This document shows, one piece after another, positions 1 through 8,138 of a stretch of DNA of 31,036 nucleotides. The stretch is from positions 1 to 31,036 of the forward strand of contig CAAEKP010000034.1 of NCBI GenBank assembly GCA_900756555.1. Reading direction: 5' to 3'. The notes beneath the pieces are model-generated. The model was not told where the DNA came from. It saw nothing but the letters and a program-made list of their open reading frames with translations, and made no database searches. Position numbers and translations under genes: made by a program. Position 1 is the stretch's first letter. Every line of letters starts with the position of its first letter. Origin of the DNA: Peptococcaceae bacterium (GTDB lineage Bacteria > Bacillota > Peptococcia > Peptococcales > Peptococcaceae).

Positions 1-40
1 ACACTAATGTCAGAATCGCAAATAATTTTTTGTTTTTCAA
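1..40 (-). CDS. Start of an exported protein, cut by the left edge
   Basis: Only the first 13 codons are inside the window. On the minus strand a TTG start at 40-38 follows an AGGAGGG ribosome binding site (48-54) by 7 nt. The visible peptide is MKNKKLFAILTLV, a charged N-terminus followed by a hydrophobic stretch, as in a signal peptide or lipoprotein leader. The start is supported by the strong ribosome binding site; the TTG codon is unusual but common enough in Bacillota. The product cannot be identified from this fragment. Confidence 0.55.
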   Translation of the reverse strand, partial: MKNKKLFAILTLV

Positions 41-885
41 TTTATTTCCCTCCTAGGATATTTCTCGGTCAGTTTAATGTCATGCCGGACAATCGGAAAT
101 GCCCGATAAATGCGCCTTTTTCGCAGTGTCCTTCTGTGGTGGATATTCAAAACTCATGAGTTATGAATACGTACATGTGTGCGATATTCACAACTGTTTG
201 TCTTAATTTCCCACTCTTGAAGCGAACAACTTCGTCAAAGACGACTTCTCAAAATGATGTGGCAGAACCACCCCTTTCAAGCTAAATATTTTAATTTTTT
301 AATAACCCACTACTTATATTTAAAACCCGAAGGTCTTAAAACAAAATCAATTAACTTCTGTATTATACAGAGATTTGCTCACTTTGACAAGTAGTTTTTT
401 GAATCTTTTTGAAGATTTTTCTGACTGCCTCATCAAGCAGTTTCTAATTTTTAGAATATAGTTAGTATATCACCCATCATTTAATAATGCAATATGTTTT
501 TGTAATAAATTTGTTACTTTTCTCGTAACTTTTTCAAATTTATTATAAGCAATTTCCATGCACTCTATTATAGACGTAAACTGGCAGGAAAAAGTTGCAC
601 ATTTTTTAATGTTTTTAACTTTATTACTTGCAGCTTGCATCTAAATGATTTTTTTGGCTGACTTGTAACTGCATCTCATTTTACTGGCTTAGCAAGCCAG
701 CTGCAAGGGCAACATTTTGGCAAGCGGGGAAAAATCATCCGTTTCATGGTGTATGTTTCCTTTGTTTGCACTGCATTGCGCCTAGCACATATCTACAGAC
801 GCAGGTTTTTTAGAAAAGGTTCCCGCTTTTTTTAAACTTTTTCTAATTTTTTTGAACTTTTTGATATATTAATGATATGGAGGCG
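41..885. other. Gene-free AT-rich intergenic stretch
   Basis: No convincing gene on either strand. It contains the leader of the minus-strand gene that leaves the left edge, many T-runs (around 390-430 and 825-865), and one perfect 7-bp hairpin, CTGGCTT-agc-AAGCCAG, at 684-700. That hairpin has no clear U-tract on either side, so I do not call it a terminator. I recognise no known riboswitch or mobile element here. Confidence 0.5.
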
Positions 886-982
886 GAAATATAACTGTGT
901 TTTTAGTTAATCTTATTTCCGCTAAATACGTTTCGTGGAAATAAGTTGTTGTATTTGGTTCAGGATGTTTCCGTTTGAAATT
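886..982. repeat. Direct repeat copy 1, left flank of the fic unit
   Basis: 97-bp element matching 2393-2489 at 90 of 97 positions without gaps. It carries an internal inverted repeat, TTATTTCCGC (913-922) against GTGGAAATAA (935-944), one base short of the perfect version in copy 2. The two copies lie just outside the fic transcription unit, past its terminator on this side and past its promoter on the other. Confidence 0.9.
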
Positions 983-993
983 ACTTGCAAACA

Positions 994-1040
994 CAAAAAA
1001 CGACTACCCGCCTTTTCCCTAACAAGTTGGGCGAGTAGTC
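994..1040 (-). terminator. Intrinsic terminator of fic
   Basis: Read on the minus strand, an imperfect 11-12 bp stem (1029-1040 with 1002-1012) is followed by a GTTTTTTG tract. It lies about 100 bp downstream of the fic stop codon. Confidence 0.8.
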
Positions 1041-1137
1041 TAACACTATGGGAGATAAACCGTTTGCTTGATATGTTGACGCATATCAATGGTTGCTCTC
1101 TTTTTATAGTTTTATTATAGCAGTTGGTTTCTATTCG

Positions 1138-2292
1138 TCAAGTATCTTTCCGCAAAATTTGAAGATACGCAATGTAGGAATAGATTTTTGTCTTTCCCGT
1201 CTTTTCTGTTTGCTCCAAGATGCCTTTTTCCATTAATACCGTAACAGCACGAGCAATTGCGTTGTATGAAACGCCCAATGCAACGGCAGTTTTCTTAATC
1301 TCAATGATTGGATTGGCTTCCAGATAACTGAACAGTTTTTCTAATGTTTGGCTCTGTCTTTTTGGCACATCGTTTAACTTTTTCATATTATCTTCATGTA
1401 ATCTGGCAAGCTGATCTATGGCGTGCACTGCATCTTGCGCTGATTCCAGCACAGCCTGCAAAAAGAAACAAATCCATTGCTCATAGTTGCCTTTGCGGCG
1501 CACTTCTGTCATACGGTCATAATACTCAATACGGTTTCGCTTTAAAAAATAAGATATATATAAGGCTGGCGTAGTCAAAATTTCTTTTTGCAGTAAAAAG
1601 AGTGTAATCAGCAACCGCCCTACGCGACCATTCCCATCTAAAAAGGGATGAATGGTTTCAAACTGATAGTGAATCAATGCGGCCTGAATCAATGGGTCTG
1701 TGTCACTATCTGTATTCATGTATTTTTCCAGGTCAGACATAGCTTGCTGCATATCTTCTACATTAGGCGGAATATAGCGGGCATTTTTTAATGTACTGCC
1801 CTGTCCTCCGATCCAGTTTTGTGAATAACGGAACTCGCCTGGATTTTTTTCCTGACCACGCACATTTTCCATCAGCACTGCATGAATTTCTCGAATCAGA
1901 CGATTACATAATGGTAATTCTCTTAACCGTTTTACCGCAAATTCAGTGGCTTTGATATAGTTGATTACATCTGCTACATTACGATTTGCGTTTTCATCTA
2001 ATAATGGATCCAGCACATCGTCCAGAGTCGCCTGCGTCCCTTCAATTTGTGAGGACAACAATGCTTCTTTGCGCACATACATTGACACAAATAAATCGGT
2101 ATTTGGAATACGGGTAGCCAAACTTTCCAATATCGCTAAAGCACGATTGGCTTGTATCAATAAATTCAGGCAGTCGTTATCCAGTTCAACTGCTGGAATT
2201 GGCGGCAACGGAGCCGGAACAAAAGATTGATATGCCATTTCGCCAGATAAATTTGTTTTCCAAGTGCCAGCGCGGTTCTCCACAATAATCAT
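1138..2292 (-). CDS. Fic family protein (probable AMP-transferase) with C-terminal winged helix
   Basis: 384-residue Fic/DOC protein. The Fic active-site loop is complete: HPFLDGNGRVGR at residues 215-226, with catalytic His215. An N-terminal SSQIEG at residues 80-85 matches the (S/T)xxxE(G/N) inhibitory helix of self-inhibited class II Fic proteins. Order: Fic N-terminal domain (about 25-110), Fic core (about 115-240), then a C-terminal helix-turn-helix region (about 310-380). Such proteins transfer AMP, or another nucleotide group, to protein hydroxyls; the target here is unknown. Because the inhibitory helix is in cis, no separate antitoxin is needed, and none is seen. The gene has its own promoter (2356-2384) and terminator, and the whole unit is bracketed by a 97-bp direct repeat. 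The ATG start at 2292 is tight against AAAGG; a GTG at 2283 has better spacing. Confidence 0.9.
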   Translation of the reverse strand: MIIVENRAGTWKTNLSGEMAYQSFVPAPLPPIPAVELDNDCLNLLIQANRALAILESLATRIPNTDLFVSMYVRKEALLSSQIEGTQATLDDVLDPLLDENANRNVADVINYIKATEFAVKRLRELPLCNRLIREIHAVLMENVRGQEKNPGEFRYSQNWIGGQGSTLKNARYIPPNVEDMQQAMSDLEKYMNTDSDTDPLIQAALIHYQFETIHPFLDGNGRVGRLLITLFLLQKEILTTPALYISYFLKRNRIEYYDRMTEVRRKGNYEQWICFFLQAVLESAQDAVHAIDQLARLHEDNMKKLNDVPKRQSQTLEKLFSYLEANPIIEIKKTAVALGVSYNAIARAVTVLMEKGILEQTEKTGKTKIYSYIAYLQILRKDT

Positions 2293-2355
2293 CCTTTCTA
2301 CATTGTGATTTGCGTAAGCAATCTTACAATTCTCTTAAACGGAATTTATATGTTA

Positions 2356-2384
2356 ATTATATCGTTTATTTTTCCGCAAATCAA
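2356..2384 (-). promoter_or_regulatory. Promoter of fic, GCGGAAA motif in the spacer
   Basis: Minus strand: TTGATT (2384-2379), 17-bp spacer, TATAAT (2361-2356). The spacer contains GCGGAAAAATAA, close to the GCGGAAATAA arms of the flanking direct repeat. The same motif therefore sits inside the promoter and in both repeats, which would suit autoregulation by the winged-helix domain of the Fic protein. That last point is inference. Confidence 0.65.
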
Positions 2385-2392
2385 TGTTAGTA

Positions 2393-2489
2393 GAAATATA
2401 ACTGTGCTTTTAGTTAATCTTATTTCCGCTAAATATATTTTGCGGAAATAAGTTGTTGTGTTTTGTTCAGGATGTTTCCGTTTGAAATT
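2393..2489. repeat. Direct repeat copy 2, right flank of the fic unit
   Basis: Second copy of the 97-bp element at 886-982. Here the internal inverted repeat is perfect: TTATTTCCGC (2420-2429), 12-nt loop, GCGGAAATAA (2442-2451). Confidence 0.9.
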
Positions 2490-2519
2490 TATATATTCCA
2501 AACAATTGTAAATTTATGG

Positions 2520-2548
2520 TTGACAATGGATGGTAACTGCTGTAAAGT
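2520..2548 (+). promoter_or_regulatory. Promoter for the RloB-like gene
   Basis: TTGACA (2520-2525), 17-bp spacer, TAAAGT (2543-2548). The leader of about 175 nt contains a 7-bp hairpin, AGAAGGT with ACCTTCT, around 2557-2585 that could act as an attenuator; its role is unproven. Confidence 0.55.
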
Positions 2549-2730
2549 AGGAACTAGAAGGTATGCTTTTTGATTATCACCTTCTGTTATCTTCAATTCT
2601 GACAATTCTATTATTCCACTTTTTATTTCCACAATATATCCTACTCTCATTACAACACAAATCGTCATGCTATTCAAAATCACAGCACAGATTGTCAGGG
2701 AATACTTTTAGTTCTAAGGAGGATTTGTGT

Positions 2731-3678
2731 ATGTATGAAAAACGAACTGTTAAATCAGCACAACAGAATGAAACAAAAACACGATATTTTTTAGTGTCGG
2801 AGGGAACTGTGACGGAACCGCTTTATTTTGAAGCACTGATTGCACACCAAACGGCGTTGGGCATCAGTCCAACGATAGAACTAATACCGTTGCTTCGCAG
2901 TTATAGTGAAGCTGGCTTCACGCAGCCCAAAAAGTTAATAGAGTGCCTGCTTCAAAATTTAGCGGAGCAACAGCAAGGCAAGATATCATACAAAACATTG
3001 TTAGACCGCATTATGGATTATCTGTTGGAAACAAAGTCAATTCAACATAGCAAACAGGCGCGCAAAATTTGGAATCGGATGGTCAATCATTGTGAGCAGA
3101 TATTGCATAGGCCACTGTATATAAAGTTTGATAGAAAACGGTTTTCAGCCAAATGCCACTCTATTCTGTTCATGCTACAGCAATATATTAAGCTACCAGC
3201 CTCTGCGAAACAAATCACCACAGTTCTGATAGAGCGCAACTTAACTTATCGACCAGGTGTAGACAAGTTATGCTTATTTATTGATCGTGACAAAGAACAG
3301 TTTGGCACTGCACCTCAAACTAAGCAGTATAATGAAGTAATTGAACTATGCCACAAGAATAATATTCAACTGTATGTCAGTAATCCGTGTTTTGAGTTCT
3401 GGCTGCTGCTACATTTCAAACAAGTCTTTGCTATGCACGATACTTTGCTGTTGGAAAACCCTAAAGTTACAAGCCGCAAACGCTATGCATCTCATCAGTT
3501 GTCCAAACTTCTGCCTAACGGTTATCAAAAAAACCACTATGCAGCCCACAAATTGGTAAAGCAGATTGACACTGCCATTGCAAATGAATCAGCCTACTGC
3601 GAAAATGTGCATCATCTGGAATATCGGCTAGGCAGTAATGTCGGTAAATTCATTGAGCATCTGCGACAGATTGGGTAA
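2731..3678 (+). CDS. RloB / AbiLii-like protein, without its usual ATPase partner
   Basis: 315-residue protein resembling the RloB family (Pfam RloB; also the AbiLii component of AbiL-type phage-exclusion pairs). What is seen: an N-terminal YFLVSEGTVTEPLYFEAL stretch (about residues 19-36), matching the EGxxTExxYF start of RloB proteins; FIDRDKEQF in the second half; and SNPCFEFWLLLHF shortly after, the family's PxFExWxLLHF signature. The layout is TOPRIM-like, with a conserved Glu and a later DxD. RloB usually sits beside an AAA ATPase (RloA/AbiLi); neither neighbour here is one. The ATG at 2731 is chosen because CTAAGGAGG lies 8 nt upstream. The frame is open for 56 more codons upstream, but that stretch has no ribosome binding site. 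A role in phage defence is inference from the family. Confidence 0.75.
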   Translation: MYEKRTVKSAQQNETKTRYFLVSEGTVTEPLYFEALIAHQTALGISPTIELIPLLRSYSEAGFTQPKKLIECLLQNLAEQQQGKISYKTLLDRIMDYLLETKSIQHSKQARKIWNRMVNHCEQILHRPLYIKFDRKRFSAKCHSILFMLQQYIKLPASAKQITTVLIERNLTYRPGVDKLCLFIDRDKEQFGTAPQTKQYNEVIELCHKNNIQLYVSNPCFEFWLLLHFKQVFAMHDTLLLENPKVTSRKRYASHQLSKLLPNGYQKNHYAAHKLVKQIDTAIANESAYCENVHHLEYRLGSNVGKFIEHLRQIG

Positions 3679-3696
3679 GGTGGGCAATATGAAACA

Positions 3697-3740
3697 AAAA
3701 ATGGAGTGATGAACAATCTACTTTTCATCACTCCATTTTT
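3697..3740. terminator. Bidirectional terminator between the RloB gene and queC
   Basis: A 16-bp stem built around TGGAGTGATGA and TCATCACTCCA, with an A-run before and a T-run after. It can end the plus-strand RloB transcript and the minus-strand que operon. Confidence 0.9.
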
Positions 3741-3741
3741 C

Positions 3742-4401
3742 TTATTTTTGTGCGTTTTTCTGTTCTAAATATTTCTGCAAGCCATGCTGACGCAGTTTGC
3801 AGGCTGGACATTCGCCACAGCCGTCGCCTTTGATGCCATTGTAGCAGGTTAATGTTTTTTCCCGTACATAATCCAGTTTCCCCATGCTATCCGCCAGCGC
3901 CCAGGTTTCTGCTTTATCAATCCACATTAATGGGGTGTGAATTACAAATTCATAATCCATAGCCAGATTCATGGTTACGTTTAAGGATTTGATAAACACA
4001 TCACGGCAGTCTGGATAACCGCTGAAATCGGTTTCACATACGCCGGTGACAATGTGTTTGGCGCCTTTTACTTTAGCCAGCACGCCGGCAAATGTCAGGA
4101 ACAACATATTTCTGCCTTCCACAAAGGTGTTGGGCAGGCCGCCGTCCTCTCCCGCTTTCACTTCAATATCATCACGGGTGAGTGCATTAGGCGCTAACTG
4201 ATTTAACAGCGCCATATCCAAAATATGATGTTCTACGCCTAATTCGTTGGCAATCTCTTTGGCACATTCGATTTCTAATTTATGACGCTGCCCATAATCA
4301 AAAGTAACGGCGATTACTTCGTCAAAGTTTTGCAGCGCCCAGAACAGACAGGTGGTGGAATCCTGCCCACCACTAAATACTACTACTGCTTTTCCCTGCA
4401 T
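3742..4401 (-). CDS. queC: 7-cyano-7-deazaguanine (preQ0) synthase QueC
   Basis: 219 residues, normal for QueC. It converts 7-carboxy-7-deazaguanine to preQ0 using ATP and ammonia, the last dedicated step of precursor synthesis before preQ1 and queuosine. The PP-loop SGGQDSTT is at residues 10-17. The C-terminal zinc site is complete: Cys186, Cys195, Cys198 and Cys201. The start at 4401 is supported by an AGAGGAG ribosome binding site. The frame stays open back to 4602 but would add a non-homologous tail and read through the parS site. It is the last gene of the queD-queE-folE-queC operon, 187 nt after folE, and is followed by a strong terminator. Confidence 0.95.
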   Translation of the reverse strand: MQGKAVVVFSGGQDSTTCLFWALQNFDEVIAVTFDYGQRHKLEIECAKEIANELGVEHHILDMALLNQLAPNALTRDDIEVKAGEDGGLPNTFVEGRNMLFLTFAGVLAKVKGAKHIVTGVCETDFSGYPDCRDVFIKSLNVTMNLAMDYEFVIHTPLMWIDKAETWALADSMGKLDYVREKTLTCYNGIKGDGCGECPACKLRQHGLQKYLEQKNAQK

Positions 4402-4491
4402 AGATATACTCCTCTCAGCACTTCTTATCAGCAAGAAATGCTGTTGCCTACCCTCATTCCTTGCTTTACGACTTTTATTCCTAATTAAAAT

Positions 4492-4507
4492 TGTTTCACG
4501 TGAAACA
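4492..4507. other. parS site (ParB/Spo0J binding site)
   Basis: TGTTTCACGTGAAACA is a perfect 16-bp palindrome and an exact match to the Bacillus-type parS consensus TGTTNCACGTGAAACA. ParB loads here and spreads to recruit the segregation and SMC machinery. Such sites cluster around the origin. It lies in the 187-nt spacer between folE and queC, an unusual place for a gap in an otherwise tight operon. Confidence 0.93.
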
Positions 4508-4588
4508 CCCTTATTAACCAAACATAGTTCCTGCCAATACGATGAAACTATCTTTAGGCTTCGTTGTATGACTTTTCTGGACAAATTT

Positions 4589-5188
4589 TCAACCGCAAGC
4601 ACGGCTGTCTAATAACAACAATGCTTCCTGCCGCATGGCAGTGTCTTCTTCAAAGATACCGCGGAAGGTAGCGGTGCGGGTGATGGTGCCTGCTTTTTTG
4701 ATACCACGGGCGGTCATGCAGCTGTGCTCGCCTTTTACCAGAACCACAACATCCGGGCTTTCGGTCACCATGGACACAATTTCCGCAATATCGCTGCCGA
4801 TGCGCTCCTGCAACTGTAACCGCCGCCCCACCATATCGGCAATGCGGGCAATTTTGCTCAGGCCGATAATTTTTTCTTTGGGCAGATACGCCACGGAAAC
4901 GGTCATATTATACATCAGCGCCATGTGATGCTCACAGTAGCTGAAAATTGGAATTTCGGTGACAGCTACCATGTTGTTCTGCTTGCTCAGATAGTCTTCC
5001 TCTTCAAAGGTGGTGCCAAACATATGGGCAATTTCCTCGTTGGTATAGTTCATGCCGGCAAACACTTCGGCGTACATTTTGGCAACACGCTGCGGTGTTT
5101 CTTTTAAGCCTTCCCGCTCTGGATCATCGCCCAGCGCCAGCAAAATTTCCCGGATATGATAGGCTATTTTTTCTGTATCAATTGCCAT
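4589..5188 (-). CDS. folE: GTP cyclohydrolase I (FolE type)
   Basis: 199-residue type I GTP cyclohydrolase. It converts GTP to 7,8-dihydroneopterin triphosphate, the shared precursor of folate and queuosine. The zinc ligands are present: Cys85 and His88 in YCEHHMA, and Cys157 in [28 protein letters not shown] (residues 111-130) is the conserved family core. It lies 3 nt after queE and between other queuosine genes, so here it most likely feeds QueD. A folate role cannot be excluded, but no other folate gene is nearby. ATG start at 5188. Confidence 0.95.
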   Translation of the reverse strand: MAIDTEKIAYHIREILLALGDDPEREGLKETPQRVAKMYAEVFAGMNYTNEEIAHMFGTTFEEEDYLSKQNNMVAVTEIPIFSYCEHHMALMYNMTVSVAYLPKEKIIGLSKIARIADMVGRRLQLQERIGSDIAEIVSMVTESPDVVVLVKGEHSCMTARGIKKAGTITRTATFRGIFEEDTAMRQEALLLLDSRACG

Positions 5189-5191
5189 AGC

Positions 5192-5860
5192 TTATACCCC
5201 TCTCATTTCTTTTGGCCACAAAATCTTGTGCAGTTGCAGCTGTAGCCGTACTTTATTCAATGAATGCTCTTTCATGGCATCCACGATCAATAATGGATCA
5301 ATCAGCTCCCGCACAGGGCTGAAAAACACCTGACAGCGATTGTGCAAATCATATTGCAGCACAATATCCACTGCGCGCTGTAAATCTTCCGGGCTGGCAA
5401 TCACAAATTTGTACACGTCCTGTTGTGTCACATGATGTAGGTTAGACAAACACATCTGCGCTTCCATAGCGCTGACTGGCAGTTTGTAGTCCAGAATATA
5501 AACAATATTATCGGCAGGGCAATCCTGCTGAAAGGGTGCAATGTCAATGGAGCCGTTGGTTTCAATGTGCACCAGCAGTTCGTTGTCCGCTGCAAGCAGC
5601 TGCAACAATGCCAGAATATCCTGCTGAATCAGTGGTTCGCCGCCGGTTAAGGTGACATTGCGAATGCCGCTGGCTTTGATTTCATCGTAAATCTGCCGGG
5701 CGGATTTCATCTGTGCTGTCACACTGCCATCCCAGGAGTAGGCGGTATCGCACCAGCTGCAACGCAGATTGCATTGCTGAAAGCGAACAAAGTAGGCCAG
5801 TTCCCCGGAAGTGGGGCCTTCACCGTCCAGTGATATAAATTGTTCAATAACTGGCAGCAT
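5192..5860 (-). CDS. queE: 7-carboxy-7-deazaguanine synthase QueE (radical SAM)
   Basis: 222 residues. QueE rearranges 6-carboxytetrahydropterin to 7-carboxy-7-deazaguanine by radical SAM chemistry. The cluster motif CNLRCSWC gives Cys30, Cys34 and Cys37 (CxxxCxxC), preceded by the QueE substrate-loop signature SLDGEGPTSG. GGEP at residues 73-76 is the SAM-binding motif. The C-terminal LQLQLHKILWP matches the conserved QLHK end of the family. It lies 2 nt after queD and 3 nt before folE, so the three are translated from one message. Confidence 0.95.
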   Translation of the reverse strand: MLPVIEQFISLDGEGPTSGELAYFVRFQQCNLRCSWCDTAYSWDGSVTAQMKSARQIYDEIKASGIRNVTLTGGEPLIQQDILALLQLLAADNELLVHIETNGSIDIAPFQQDCPADNIVYILDYKLPVSAMEAQMCLSNLHHVTQQDVYKFVIASPEDLQRAVDIVLQYDLHNRCQVFFSPVRELIDPLLIVDAMKEHSLNKVRLQLQLHKILWPKEMRGV

Positions 5861-5862
5861 AG

Positions 5863-6291
5863 TTACACCTCCCGATAAACGCAGCTGTTCACTGGCGTTT
5901 CAAAAATTTCTACGGAATAAACCGGAAAGCCTGCCGCTTTGATTTGCTGATAAAAGGCACGGGACATTTCTTCAGCGGTAGGACGATATGGCACCAGCAT
6001 AACGGCAAACTGGTTTGGCAGCTGCGCTAATTTTTCTGCCACCGCGCGGCCATCCTCGTTATCTTCAATCAATAATTTGTGGTCATACTGATCGGTAATT
6101 TGCTTGAGCAGTGCTTTCACATCACCAAAGTCTGCCACCATGCCACGCTGCTGTCCACTCTGGTGCAAGGTTTCACTGGCTAATTCCACCACCATGCGGT
6201 AACGGTGCCCGTGAATGTTGCTGCATTTGCCCTCATATCCGCTGAGATAGTGGGCTGTGTCAAATTGTATTTCATTTTTCAGAATAAACAT
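5863..6291 (-). CDS. queD: 6-carboxy-5,6,7,8-tetrahydropterin synthase QueD
   Basis: 142 residues, PTPS/QueD family. It converts dihydroneopterin triphosphate to 6-carboxytetrahydropterin. Zinc ligands are His14 (DTAHYL), His27 and His29 (NIHGHRY). Catalytic residues are Cys23 and the Asp70-His71 pair (YDHKLL), with Glu131 near the end (VEIFETP). The start at 6291 is preceded by TTGGAGG; an in-frame start 12 codons upstream lacks such a site. First gene of the operon, behind the riboswitch leader. Confidence 0.95.
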   Translation of the reverse strand: MFILKNEIQFDTAHYLSGYEGKCSNIHGHRYRMVVELASETLHQSGQQRGMVADFGDVKALLKQITDQYDHKLLIEDNEDGRAVAEKLAQLPNQFAVMLVPYRPTAEEMSRAFYQQIKAAGFPVYSVEIFETPVNSCVYREV

Positions 6292-6327
6292 GGTATCCTC
6301 CAATCTTACAAAAACGGATAAAAACAA

Positions 6328-6377
6328 GAAAAAAGAGGACTGTCACATTGGCGTCAAACGGCTTCATGCAACAGTCC
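6328..6377 (-). terminator. Riboswitch-linked terminator in the que leader
   Basis: Minus strand: GGACTGT (6377-6371) pairs with ACAGTCC (6343-6337), then CTTTTTTC. It stands between the aptamer and queD, 36 nt before the queD start, where a transcription-terminating expression platform would be. Confidence 0.8.
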
Positions 6378-6407
6378 CTGTTAAAATTTCCACATGGAAT
6401 GAAACAA

Positions 6408-6450
6408 GCCTAGTTTTGTTTAACGACAGGATGGTCTTAATGAACTGTCC
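6408..6450 (-). promoter_or_regulatory. Candidate preQ1-I riboswitch aptamer
   Basis: On the minus strand, GACAG and CTGTC form a 5-bp P1 stem around a 15-nt loop that starts UUC and contains ACC. The A-rich tail GTTAAACAAAACTAGG follows. This matches the class I preQ1 layout (short stem, UUC loop, AAAAACUA-type tail folding back as a pseudoknot); the tail closely resembles the thermophilic Thermoanaerobacter type. Position supports it: upstream of preQ0 synthesis genes and followed by a terminator. Bound preQ1 would be expected to favour termination. No covariance search was possible. Confidence 0.72.
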
Positions 6451-6472
6451 AACATATTTTTTATCTACAAAA

Positions 6473-6489
6473 GTCCTCTTATGGAGGAC
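6473..6489 (-). other. Small 5' hairpin in the que leader
   Basis: GTCCTC-cataa-GAGGAC, followed by TTTTG on the minus strand, between the que promoter and the aptamer. It could stabilise the 5' end or act as a weak extra terminator. Confidence 0.4.
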
Positions 6490-6516
6490 ATTGTTCTTTT
6501 CGTTACTGCATCAGAT

Positions 6517-6545
6517 ATTATAGCCGTTTTTCGCAGAAAAAGCAA
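6517..6545 (-). promoter_or_regulatory. Promoter of the que operon
   Basis: Minus strand: TTGCTT (6545-6540), 17-bp spacer, TATAAT (6522-6517). Transcription would start near 6510, giving a leader of about 220 nt that contains the hairpin, aptamer and terminator. Confidence 0.75.
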
Positions 6546-6591
6546 TGGTTCCACCGTTTTTTCTATAAAAAACCGGCCTTTGGGAAATACT

Positions 6592-6619
6592 TTGTATTTC
6601 TGAATGTATTCTGTATAAT
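6592..6619 (+). promoter_or_regulatory. Promoter of lysA
   Basis: TTGTAT (6592-6597), 16-bp spacer, TATAAT (6614-6619), with a leader of about 135 nt. It diverges from the que promoter; I see no L-box type lysine riboswitch in so short a leader. Confidence 0.7.
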
Positions 6620-6759
6620 GGACAAACTCTGTTGATTTTACTAAAACAGATACGATAATATATATTCAGCTCTTTATTCTGTAAAACATGAAGCGAGAAC
6701 AATATGCGGTTCACACTTCTTTCATACATCACCTTATTTTTATCAGGAGGCTATCTTAT

Positions 6760-8007
6760 ATGAAAAAAACTGTTCCTTTTACACGCGAACAAATTGAGCA
6801 GATTGCTCAGACTTATCCAACGCCATTCCACATTTATGATGAACAGGCTATCCGCGAAAATGCCCGCCGTTTAAATAACGCATTTAGCTGGGCCCCAGAA
6901 TTTCAGGAATATTACGCAGTAAAAGCTGCGCCTAACCCATATCTGCTGAAAATTTTAAAAGAAGAAGGCTTTGGCGGCGATTGCAGTTCTTTAGCGGAAT
7001 TGGTTTTATGTGAAAAAGCTGGTATCACCGGTGAAAAAATTATGTTCACTTCCAACGAAACGCCAATCGAAGAATATATAAAAGCAAAAGAGCTGGGCGC
7101 TGTGCTCAACTTAGATGACATCACGCACATTGCGTTTATTGACAGCCAGATTGGTCTGCCAGATACTATCAGCTTCCGCTATAATCCCGGCCCACTGCGG
7201 GGCGGCAACGAAATCATCGGCACCCCGGAAGAAGCCAAATATGGCCTCACCAGAGCGCAGTTATTTGATGCTTACCGCATAGCAAAAGAAAAAGGGGTTA
7301 GCAAATTTGGCATTCACACCATGATTATTTCTAACGAACTGAACCGCGAGTTCTTTGCAGAAACTGCTAAGATGATGTTTGAACTGATTGCTGAAATTAC
7401 AGAGCAAGTGGGCATCACCATCTCCTTTGTCAACTTTGGCGGCGGCATTGGCGTGCCATATAAGCCAGAGCAGGAACCAGTTGATTTAGAAGCACTGGGG
7501 CAGGATGTAAAGGCATTGTATGAAGAAATGATTGTGGCTAAAGGTCTGGCGCCACTGAAAATTTGTCTGGAATGCGGCCGTATGATTACAGGGCCTTATG
7601 GTTACCTGGTAACTAAAGCAATCCATCGGAAGGATACTTATAAGCACTACATCGGTGTTGACGCTTCTATGGCTAATCTGATGCGTCCTGGCATGTATGG
7701 CGCATATCATCATGTGACTGTGCTGGGCAAAGAGAACGAACCGGCAACCCACACCTACGATGTGGTGGGCAGCCTCTGTGAAAACTGCGATAAATTTGCC
7801 ATCAACCGCGAGCTGCCGGAAATTAAAATGGGGGATTATCTGGTAATCCACGATGCCGGCGCGCATGGTCATGCGATGGGCTTTAACTATAACGGCAAAC
7901 TGCGCTCCGCGGAACTGCTGCTCAAACCAGACGGTTCTGTAGAATGCATCCGCCGCGCTGAAACATTAGACGATTTATTTGCTACACTGGATTTCAGTAA
8001 ACTGTAA
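6760..8007 (+). CDS. lysA: Diaminopimelate decarboxylase family protein (LysA-like)
   Basis: 415 residues, fold-type III PLP-dependent decarboxylase. It probably makes L-lysine from meso-diaminopimelate. The PLP lysine is Lys55 in YYAVKAAPNP. The phosphate-binding glycine loop is NFGGGIGVPY (about residue 228). ECGRMITGPYG follows, and GSLCENCDKF carries the active-site cysteine contributed across the dimer. The start at 6760 is set by TCAGGAGG 8-9 nt upstream; the longer open frame has no such site. It is a single-gene unit with its own promoter and strong terminator. A relative acting on another amino acid, such as carboxynorspermidine or ornithine, is possible but less likely. Confidence 0.88.
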   Translation: MKKTVPFTREQIEQIAQTYPTPFHIYDEQAIRENARRLNNAFSWAPEFQEYYAVKAAPNPYLLKILKEEGFGGDCSSLAELVLCEKAGITGEKIMFTSNETPIEEYIKAKELGAVLNLDDITHIAFIDSQIGLPDTISFRYNPGPLRGGNEIIGTPEEAKYGLTRAQLFDAYRIAKEKGVSKFGIHTMIISNELNREFFAETAKMMFELIAEITEQVGITISFVNFGGGIGVPYKPEQEPVDLEALGQDVKALYEEMIVAKGLAPLKICLECGRMITGPYGYLVTKAIHRKDTYKHYIGVDASMANLMRPGMYGAYHHVTVLGKENEPATHTYDVVGSLCENCDKFAINRELPEIKMGDYLVIHDAGAHGHAMGFNYNGKLRSAELLLKPDGSVECIRRAETLDDLFATLDFSKL

Positions 8008-8027
8008 AAAGAATATAGAACAAGAAG

Positions 8028-8069
8028 AACGCTGCTGATTGGGAATGAAATTCCCGTGTCAGCAGCGTT
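8028..8069 (+). terminator. Terminator of lysA
   Basis: AACGCTGCTGA (8028-8038) pairs with TCAGCAGCGTT (8059-8069), followed by TTGG; an inner GGGAAT/ATTCCC stem extends it. Confidence 0.85.
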
Positions 8070-8138
8070 TTGGTTTGTGTGAAACAATTGCAATATAAAG
8101 TTATATCCTCCGGTTGCATTTTGCCTATCCCTCTAATT

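Noticed and set aside
1..880. Known riboswitch in the left intergenic stretch
   Set aside because: I compared it by eye with SAM, c-di-GMP and THF riboswitch cores and found no match.
935..1120. 61-residue plus-strand frame
   Set aside because: It runs through the direct repeat and the fic terminator, and there is no ribosome binding site.
2563..2730. Hydrophobic N-terminal extension of the RloB-like protein
   Set aside because: AAGGAGG sits 8 nt before the inner ATG at 2731. The extension has no such site and does not fit the family.
4402..4602. N-terminal extension of QueC
   Set aside because: The extra residues have no homology to QueC. They read through the parS site, and the inner ATG has a good ribosome binding site.
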